The notes under the pieces were generated by a model. It searched no databases. It saw nothing but the letters and a program-made list of their open reading frames with translations, and was not told the DNA's origin. The position numbers and the translations under genes were made by a program. 64,000 bases of DNA from Sparassis latifolia (lineage: Eukaryota > Basidiomycota > Agaricomycetes > Polyporales > Sparassidaceae), in NCBI GenBank assembly GCA_018466975.1, contig CM031558.1, positions 2,976,001-3,040,000 on the forward strand, read 5' to 3'. Shown here one piece after another: positions 56,445 through 64,000 of the stretch. The number at the start of each line of letters is the position of its first letter. The first letter of the stretch is position 1.

Positions 56445-59400
56445 TCAGATACTCAGCGCATTCTTCCATCTCGCACCTCCGACTTCGCCCAAGACCCTCT
56501 CGACCTCCACGTGTTCCAAGTTCAGTGCGACTCTCTTCTCACCCTCCGGCTTGCGCGCAGCAAGTGCGCCATCCTCGCATATCATAGCCCGCGAAGCAAG
56601 CAGCGAATCCAGAACCAGCTGTAGCTCGCCCAACGTCGGTCGCCGCGAGGGGTCGTCCTCACCCGTAAGGATATTCATGTACACGATATGCTGATGTCGA
56701 ACCTGCAGGTATGTTGTCAATTTGCGCTTAGCGATAATCTCAGGAGGAAAAGACTCACCTCGCCCCACTTGATCTCTTCGACCCCTTCCTTCTTTATGCA
56801 TTTCAGCAGTGCGGCGAGCATCAGCCGTTCGTGGAAGCTTAGGTCCCGGAGATACGCAGCCGTCGGGCTGTTCTGCATCTCTTTGATCACCTCCTTCACG
56901 TCTTCAGTTCTTGCAGTTCGGGAATGAGGCTGCACGAGCTCTACTGTCCGTCTACCGTGCCAGTCAGCGCCACGGCGATCCGTGGAGAATTGCTCAACAC
57001 ACCTGCATATGTCTAGTACGCGTCGGGCATCGCCGCTAATTGACGATACCTTCATGGCGGCGAACTTAACACCATCTGGGACGATCACGTCGCGTGTGTC
57101 TGAGAGTCCCTCTTTCGCACTGTGTAGTCGTGCCTGGACAATCTTCTCCAGCTGTGGAGTGGTGTACGGCTGGAAGTTGATGCGAATCATGCCTGTATCA
57201 ACATGTATTTATAAATGGTAGACAAAAAATGAGCATGACACCATGCAGAGATCCAGGAGATACGCACCGAGCCTACTTCTGACTCGCCCTGTCATCACAC
57301 GCTCTGGCAGATCCATCGTGTTCGCAACGGCGAGTACGACTAACTTAGAGCCTACAAGGGTAGGCCAGTTGAAGAAGTTATATACCACGTCCTGCTTGGT
57401 TGTCATCAACTGGTCAAGCTCATCCATGAGGACTACACTGTGCAACTGATCAGCATAAAGGAATGAAGCTCGGGCATCTAGAAATCCGATCAAATCACTC
57501 ACCATGCGTGTCCTCCAGGCCCCACCCGCTCTCCTGCGCTGAAATGACGCGAGAGAGACTTCAACGCTTGGTTGGCACTTATCTTCATGTGTCCGTCCCT
57601 TGCGGCGTCGTGTCCAGAGACGGCCTCCCACAGAAGACTATAAGCTGCTGCAGGTTCCGGGATGCGCAATCCATTAATTTCGACGTAACTGAACGGATTG
57701 GCTTCCTGCGAAGTTGTAGAATTATTCAGCAGGTTTTCATATCAGGAGGCCTCAGCCACTTACATTCTGCAAGGCCATGCGCTTCAGCTCCCGCACGACT
57801 GCATGCACGGTAGCAGTCTTCCCAGTACCAGGAACACCAGATATATCTGTAAAACAAGTATCAGGCAATGTTCAAGAGATATGAGAATAGGCAGGAAAAA
57901 ATACCCACATATGCACCCTCCACTGCCCTCCTCCAGCAGCTCTTCCACCGCCCGTAATACCCGCCTATACTCCTCTTCGCGACACGGCAGCGCCTCCGGG
58001 CGCGCCGCGACATGCAGCACGTGCATCGCGCGCAGCCACGGGTCCGTACCCGCTCCCGCCAGGTGCGCCTCTAGGTCTAGATGCAGGTTGAATGCAGAGT
58101 CGGCTGCGGGCGGGGGCCGCACAGCGAGCGCGGTACGCCTGCGTTTCCGAAGGGCGGCTTTTGAGTGCGGGGTAGGCTGCGCAAGTGTGCTCGGCCCTGC
58201 TTCCACCGTTTTCGCCCGCCGGCGTGGGGTACGAGGAGTACGCGGGGTGCGACGAGTTACGACGGTCCGTTTTCGCCGTGATGGAGTGGTTGGAAGAGCT
58301 GGAATGGTAGTTTCGCATTCTTCTTCGTCCTCGTCGTTGGGAAGTAGGCGGAATTCGTCCGTCATCGAAGAACCATCGTCTGATTCGGCCACCAGAGCCT
58401 GAACCTCCGCCGCGTCTAGGGACGATCCGCCGATCTCTGTGTCCATGTCAGACACCGCATCCTCGAGCGCTGTCTTGGTGCGCGCTCGACGTGGCGTCTT
58501 GCGGGGTGTACGAGTTGTTGTGGATGCACGCTTGCGCTTGCGTGGTGTCTTCGGAGTGAAATCCTCTTCCACCACAGGATGCTGCAGCTCGTCCCCTGCT
58601 GAAGAGCCATCATCCAAGTCGCCAACGAGTCCATGGATCTCTTTGCCTGCAGAAGAGATGTCCAATTCCGATCGCGTGCCCTTAGAAGCCTTCTTCCTAG
58701 GGCTGGGTTCATTGTCGGGATCGTGGTCATCAGCGACAAGAACATTCCAGTCAGACCCAACCCCCCACTTTCCATCCTCGACGCCAGCAGCCAATGCCTC
58801 CTCTCTGAACGCCCTCCAATCGATGACGTAGAAATAGCCCCGCATCGCGTTGGTGGCAAGCGCGCAGTAGAACTCCAACATTTTTTCCTCCGCTGCACGA
58901 AGCTTTCTACGCGTCGGAGCACTCCGCAATGAATCAGCGGAAAGAGTTGAGGATACCACGCAGCGACCGATGATGGTTGACGATGAAATGGAAATAGTCG
59001 AGGAGAGGGTATAGTAGATTTCGTTCTGTGCATTGTGTGAGCTTCAATTTGGGAAAGGCAGGTCAAGCGGACGCACGTCGAGGTACTCTCTCCGAACACG
59101 GATCGACGCAAGCTCTCTGGGTCTGACGAACCAATGCAGCCTTACTCTGATGCCCTGCATCGAACCGTCAGCGTCCGCGACATCCCACAGTGCAACAATC
59201 ACAGCGATACTGGGATCCTTCGACGATGACTGCACCAGCACTGTGTCCCCAACGTTGAACACCTCCAGTGCGGTGGATGGTCTCTCCTGTTTTCTGCGCC
59301 CGTACACCTTTGAGGGACGCATCATAGAGGATGCTTCATTCCGCACGAATTGTGAGTAGAAGCGGGTCTTGAGCGTGCTGAGTTCTAAGGTGGATGTGTC

Positions 59401-59574
59401 GAGCTCATGATTGAGATCTTCTATGACGGTGGGCCTAGTGTGAATGGGAGGGGCAGAAGGAGCATCCGTCTGATCGGTAAGCTGTAATGCGGGTAGTCTG
59501 GTAGGCTCTACAACGACAGGTTGGCCGCGCTTTGAGCGACGAAGAGGAGTATTTGGCACAGATTTTTGGGACAT
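56445..59574 (-). CDS. ORC1: Origin recognition complex subunit 1
   Basis: The start at 59574 ([17 protein letters not shown]) opens exon 1 (to 59077), and exon 2 runs 59025-57909. Together they carry the BAH domain ([14 protein letters not shown], then [17 protein letters not shown]) and a long acidic/basic linker. The AAA+ module follows over several short exons: Walker [13 protein letters not shown], Walker [11 protein letters not shown], sensor region [13 protein letters not shown], then [16 protein letters not shown] and [13 protein letters not shown]. The C-terminal winged-helix region ends [12 protein letters not shown]1 binds ATP and replication origins in the nucleus, and its BAH domain reads nucleosomes. 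The protein is ~800 aa, normal for fungi, with repeated TPRR/TPRKT blocks in the linker. A dispersed repeat lies about 180 bp upstream. Confidence 0.92.
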
Positions 59575-59756
59575 GTGGCGGAGCCAGTTTACGCACTATA
59601 GTCTTCTGATATCTTCCGAGGCCGCCTGTAATAATTCAGGGTGTGCGACAAGTTTATTTAAACAAAAAGAAGACAGATGGTTGACGCGTTCACGAAGGGC
59701 ACCTGAAAGACAAGGCTGAAAAGGCTGATGTGGAGTCACGCTTCGCGTTACCTAAG

Positions 59757-59943
59757 GTTGGGCGTTGCATCACGAATACGTGACAGACGCGTTTCATGTC
59801 ACGCTGACGCGGAACAACTGCTCGCCCGAATCCCACTGTCACTGTCAGTTAGTCGTCTCGGTACACCACGAAATTTAGGCCTTGGCTACACACTATACTA
59901 CGAGGTCGTTCAAATTGATTTCTGAACATGTTGCTCTCCCGTC
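59757..59943 (+). repeat. Dispersed repeat R4, copy 1 (upstream of ORC1)
   Basis: Matches 62700-62942 in the same orientation. Shared blocks: ACGTGACAGACGCGTTTCATG, CTTGGCTACACACTATACT and AGGTCGTTCAAATT, ending GCTCTCCCGTC. Confidence 0.75.
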
Positions 59944-59946
59944 AGG

Positions 59947-60560
59947 TTGTCGCAGGGCTTGATTGGACATCCTACACATGCTACGTTTCAACAACACACC
60001 CTCGTCTATGCAGATATCACTGCTAAAGTATGTCTCCGACTTGCCCGTGCATCTTGGCGTCTTACGAGGATACTTTTAGATACCCAGCAAGGTCACGTTC
60101 AACCAAGCGGCGTCGATCCCTCTGTCTTGCAACCGCTGGGCTTGTTCTCTTCTATCCCGAGAACCCGCAGGCAAGCGCGGGCTTCTTCCCTCCTTGGAGG
60201 GAGGGTGGCCGCGGCAAGTACGCAGGCCACCCTATAGCGATCTTCGGCGGTTCCTCTTCCGTCGGGCAATTCGGTGCGTTAGTCACCTTCTTGACGAAGC
60301 CGATGGATGTTGAGACGCTATCGCCCTGGAAGACACGCAGAACGCTACATACCAAGTCCTTGCCCCGCACGGCAAGCTCCTCCTGGTGCTAGGGGATCAG
60401 GTAGACCCCGCGCTGAAGGCAAATGGCGGAGACAAGAAAATTAATGTATTCGGAAACACCAACGTTCCAGCTAACCGCCAGGCCGGGCAGTATTTGTATG
60501 GTCAGCTCACGGCGCTGCTCGAAGGGGGTGCAATCGAGGTACACGTGTGCCATCTTGGGT
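59947..60560 (+). pseudogene. Alcohol dehydrogenase / quinone-reductase-like pseudogene with internal deletion
   Basis: Recognisable pieces: GKYAGHPIAIFGGSSSVGQF (NADPH-binding loop) near 60230, then after a jump ALEDTQNATYQVLAPHGKLL and VLGDQVDPALKANGGDKKIN near 60330-60440, and RQAGQYLYGQLTALLEGGAI to about 60540. The ~80-100 residues of Rossmann core expected between them are absent, the frame changes, and no N-terminal exon with ATG is evident. Zinc-binding-type medium-chain reductases of this family are common in fungi. Confidence 0.7.
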
Positions 60561-61249
60561 GGCGGATTGAGGTTGACGCTTCTCTGTGGTGTAGCCTCGA
60601 GTAGTGTTACGGGACTGCCACCATCCATATCGGAACCTCGCGATTTACACACCAGCCAATATTTCTCGGAATATTCATCCCAGAAACTCATGCAGACCTA
60701 AGTTTACTCCCAAGGAGCCCGCCTTGGAGAGGCTCGTATGACTACCTGGGATGCTCTAGGTTAGTAACTACTCTGGATAGCGCTTTCGACACACCGCAAG
60801 CACACTGTGCATTGACCCTGATCCAACCTCATCCGCTTGCGAGCTCACTCAAGGCTTGCGTCAGTGCCTAGCTGACATTCGGACGTGCTGTGACAGTTTC
60901 TACAGACCTCGAGCAGTCTTGAGTCTATTGTGACATAGATGGTGCGGAACGCCCGTGGCGTGACAAGCGCACAGAACGTCTTGTCAACTGCGCGCGAAGC
61001 GTGAAGCTCAGCAAGCTCCCTTTGTTTCTATTCTATAATAATAACATATATTTTCTATAACTATTGTCATATTGTGGTATGAAACATTCCAGACGATGGT
61101 TATAAAGTTGTGTACAGTGCTCACGTGCAGTAATATCAACAACCGACATAATTCACAGATGCGTCTGCTGATGAAAAAAAAAACACAAAGGAATGCCACT
61201 GAGTTACGACCGACCCCAGAAAAATGCTGGTCAACACCTTCTAATCATT
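60561..61249. other. Intergenic, nothing recognised
   Basis: AT-rich towards its right side (61020-61080); no gene supported. Confidence 0.5.
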
Positions 61250-62529
61250 TCAAACCCAAACAGGAGAACGGCTGCTAGCGTGGAGAAGTGCGTCTTCGAG
61301 CAGTCTGGCCGAACTACCGTCCTCCGAGAGCACGGGCATTTCTTCGAGGTCTCTCAGCACTTTGTTGATGTACTCCGCAGCACCAGAAAGATGCGCTACC
61401 TTGGCACACGCCGCATGAAGGGCCAGGTAGTCTGGCGACGGAACCGGGAGGAGTTCTGGATCGGTCGTGGTAAAGGTGACATCATTTGGAAGTTGTCTGA
61501 GGTACAGGTCAGATCTACCTTCCAGCTTATACTTATTTTTTGTTTTCTTTTTTTGTTCTTGTCATTACTCTGTGAACAAGGGAAAGTATAATCACGTACT
61601 GTTACAATGAACCAAATCTCCAAAGCATCGAAGCTGCGATGCACGGAGGGCTCCAATGTCATGACATTTTCCAGGCGATGGATCTTGGCGCCGTTCAAGT
61701 CATCAGATAAATTTTTGCGGCTACTAAAGGTATTCATGATACTCCAGACCTAGCAGCATAATCAGCCTGAAAAGAGCAAATGAATATTTGGCAGAAAGTG
61801 GGTGTGCAGAAGTACCTTGTCCGAATTCGCGGTATTCAAATTAGTTGACTCCGACAGTATATGAGCGCACTCCGTGTACGTAAGGTTAACCCCTTCACTT
61901 CGGGCTCTGCCTGCCAACTCTTCACTCCTCATGACGGAGATAAAATCATAGGCGCCGGTGACCACACACCGAAACCCGTCACGGACAAGGGCCTTCACAA
62001 TGACCGAAGTTAGTGAATATGATTGATTGAAATAAAGCGAAGCTGACTTTATTTTTTGCGGTGGAATGACCCTGCGGTGCCTCCTCCAAACAATCCTTAA
62101 TCATGTCTGCCATCGTGTCGAGGGAGGGACGCGACGCGTGATTTGAGGGCGTGGGTGTCGGTCCTTTGTTGGATCGAACTGGGATGATTTAGATGTACGC
62201 CAGTTGAGTAAACAAATGCGGGGATACATACAGGCTCGGACGTAGTGGTCGAAATACATCTTCCCGAGTTGAACTAGCGCCTTTTTGTCTTTGCACGATA
62301 TGACTTGCTTGTAAACGGCGACCCGTGCACCGATATTCGGGCCATAACAAAGAAGGTAGCCGAGAATGCGACAAAAAATCATTTGCTCTTTGGAGTTTTG
62401 TGCAGGGCTGGCGTCGGCCTCGATCTCCTCCTCGAGGCGCAAACATATCTGATAGGCACTGTTGAGGTGCGGGAATTGCTCGGAATGGCACTGTAAATCC
62501 TCTGGGAGCTCTCTAGGAAGCTTGCTCAT
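61250..62529 (-). CDS. HNH-domain protein of the mushroom-fungal family
   Basis: From ATG 62529 (MSKLPRELPEDLQ) five exons splice in frame to TGA at 61250. The N-terminal part is helical (QICLRLEEEIEADASPAQNS). The HNH module follows: ALVRDGFRCVVTGAYD, then CAHILSEST, then after an intron WSIMNTF...LNGAKIHRLENVMTLEPSVH. The tail has VTFTTTDPELLPVPSPDYLA and AACAKVAHLSGAAEYI. This arrangement is a large, uncharacterised family in agaricomycetes related to HNH nucleases. The fourth intron junction (GTGATT donor near 61607) was chosen because it alone keeps the conserved tail in frame. Confidence 0.82.
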
Positions 62530-62699
62530 TGTCGCAGATGAAGGACTTGGATGGGTGGTAAGGGCCTGATCTACGAGTCCCCAGCCTACCGTGGGCCGCC
62601 ACGCTCAATTGATGGACAAGAGGTCAGATAGTCGCATATAACTCACCAACACCGGGTCCGCCTCGGTACACCGCCAACTGTGTTCAGGCCGATTGTTCC
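62530..62699. promoter_or_regulatory. HNH gene upstream region
   Basis: The proximal promoter of the HNH gene should lie here, between the start codon and the R4 repeat. No TATA box is obvious. Confidence 0.35.
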
Positions 62700-62942
62700 A
62701 TGGTTGGATTGCATCACATACGTGACAGACGCGTTTCATGTCACGCTGCTCGCCCGAGTACGTGTCAGTTCGTATAGGTACACCAATGTCAGTCCGTTCC
62801 GCCAACCTCTCATAGGACTGATTTTGTAGTCTGGCTTTGGGAGACTAGGTACACCACGGAATTTATGCCTTGGCTACACACTATACTTCAAGGTCGTTCA
62901 AATTCGTGTCCCGCAGAGTGAAGAATATAGTGCTCTCCCGTC
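62700..62942 (+). repeat. Dispersed repeat R4, copy 2, with a 71-bp insertion
   Basis: Matches 59757-59943 but contains an extra 71 bp (62786-62856) bounded by 11-bp direct repeats TAGGTACACCA (62775-62785 and 62846-62856). The insert shares about 50 bp with the helicase scrap at 8345-8394 on the opposite strand. Confidence 0.75.
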
Positions 62943-64000
62943 GTTCGGCATGCCTTGAGTCCTCTTTCCGCGATCTCGCGATTCTCGTCGTTTCAACCAG
63001 TTGGCTAGTGTCTGTTCCCATGGCTTCTCATGCACACCCATGGTCAGGAGCAGCTTTTCCAATTTCAGCTCTCAGCATCCGTCTCTTGTTGGAATTCCTA
63101 TGTGCGAGCATCTGTTGCATCATCTGAGATCAACGCAGCACAACAGCTTATCCCCGAGGCTCTCCAACGAAGAGAGCCACCTCGCGCCAACTTCACTCTA
63201 GCTCTCTTTGCAATGGGATCACTGCAGGTCAAAGAGTCGCCGCGCCACTTTGGCAGGCTCGCTTGCAGTGGCGCGGTAGCTAGGACCTCTATCTTTCTGT
63301 GCACTTCTGGTGCAGCGACCATTCACAAGGTTGCCGCACCAAATTTTTCGGGCTCACCTCAAGTGGCAGGGTATTTAGTACCTCTATCTCTCGGTGCACT
63401 TCTGGTACAGCCGCCAATTGCCGCTGCCTAAACACCAAGTGACTCCCGACATAAGCAGTGAAACGGTTTAATGCATGTCGTTCGACTCCGTTCCAGGCGA
63501 GCTCATTCCCATTGTTGTTGTTCTTGACCTCTCGGCGTCGTTTCTTGGGGTTGATAATCATAGAGGTATATAGAACCCTTTATCCCTCGATTCCACCCCC
63601 TCAATTATTTATCTAACCCTGACTCAGTGATGGAAACCGATTGTTGGAATGACAGAGACCTCCAGCAGCAACAACTGTAAAGAGTTGACTCAAGACACAT
63701 GTGCTGTCGATGTTAGGCCTTCCCTTCCTCCCGTTCGTACCTGCGTATGCATTCCTCTTGACTCGCCAAGCTGAAGCTGGACTGTTTTACAGAGATGCAC
63801 GTTCTGCGGACGGCGTGGTCACCCAGGAATTTACTCACGCGATCAGTATTTTCCTGGCAATCTGGTGGTACATTCGACCGCTCTCGAGTCCTCAGAAACT
63901 CAACTGATTATTTTGTTTCCAGCTTATTACCACGGTCTTCTTGTAAGTCTTCTAAAGCGGTTATAGGTCTTCGAGCACAGCTTACCTTCGTCTCCTACAG
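62943..64000. other. Window end, no gene recognised
   Basis: A ~50-bp block (GGACCTCTATCT...GTGCACTTCTGGTGCAGC type) is imperfectly duplicated at about 63270-63320 and 63375-63425. A plus-strand frame at 63701-63907 (MLSMLGLPFLPFVPAYAF) is hydrophobic at its start but has no recognised motif and may be an edge fragment. Confidence 0.4.

Overview
The window is eukaryotic nuclear DNA from a filamentous basidiomycete, most likely an Agaricomycete. Nearly every gene is broken by 45-60 nt GT-AG introns. Several families are ones expanded in mushroom-forming fungi: a DUF6533-type membrane protein, a fungal HNH protein, F-box proteins without tight conservation, and a NACHT-ankyrin NLR. A 100-N scaffold gap lies at 33458-33557. 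The order is not stated by the sequence; a polypore-like fungus is an inference.

Layout. 1-15 kb is accessory DNA. It holds a small membrane-protein gene driven from a dispersed TATA-bearing repeat, an intact eight-exon NLR-like gene (1670-5380, minus), one copy of a ~400 bp long-TIR element, a rearranged multi-copy repeat, a RecQ-like helicase scrap, a frameshifted trypsin-like protease and a degraded LINE. 15.5-30 kb is a gene-dense block: an orphan 499-aa protein, a METTL21-like lysine methyltransferase divergent from an F-BAR/RhoGAP gene, a DUF6533 protein, aldose 1-epimerase, an intron-containing tRNA-Leu(CAA) and pyroglutamyl-peptidase I. 30-42.5 kb is again repeat-rich: an F-box pseudogene, the gap, a hAT transposon, and a complete Ty1/copia element (37187-42492) with a 5-bp target duplication.

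43.3-51 kb carries three adjacent same-strand genes: a cytochrome P450, a 2-oxoglutarate/Fe(II) dioxygenase and an anion:cation-symporter-type MFS transporter. They form a plausible small metabolic cluster. Beyond are an F-box protein, the second copy of the long-TIR element in opposite orientation, a putative amidoligase, ORC1, a deleted alcohol-dehydrogenase pseudogene and an HNH protein. ORC1 and the HNH gene both have the same diverged repeat about 170-180 bp upstream of their start codons.

The most unusual observations are a predicted U2-type AT-AC intron in the MFS gene, three predicted GC-AG introns, a copia primer-binding site that matches the anticodon arm of initiator tRNA-Met and overlaps the gag start codon, an NLR with an uncharacterised conserved C-terminal module, and an amidoligase gene. 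All gene structures were spliced by hand from reading frames and splice sites; no similarity search was run, so family names rest on motif recognition.
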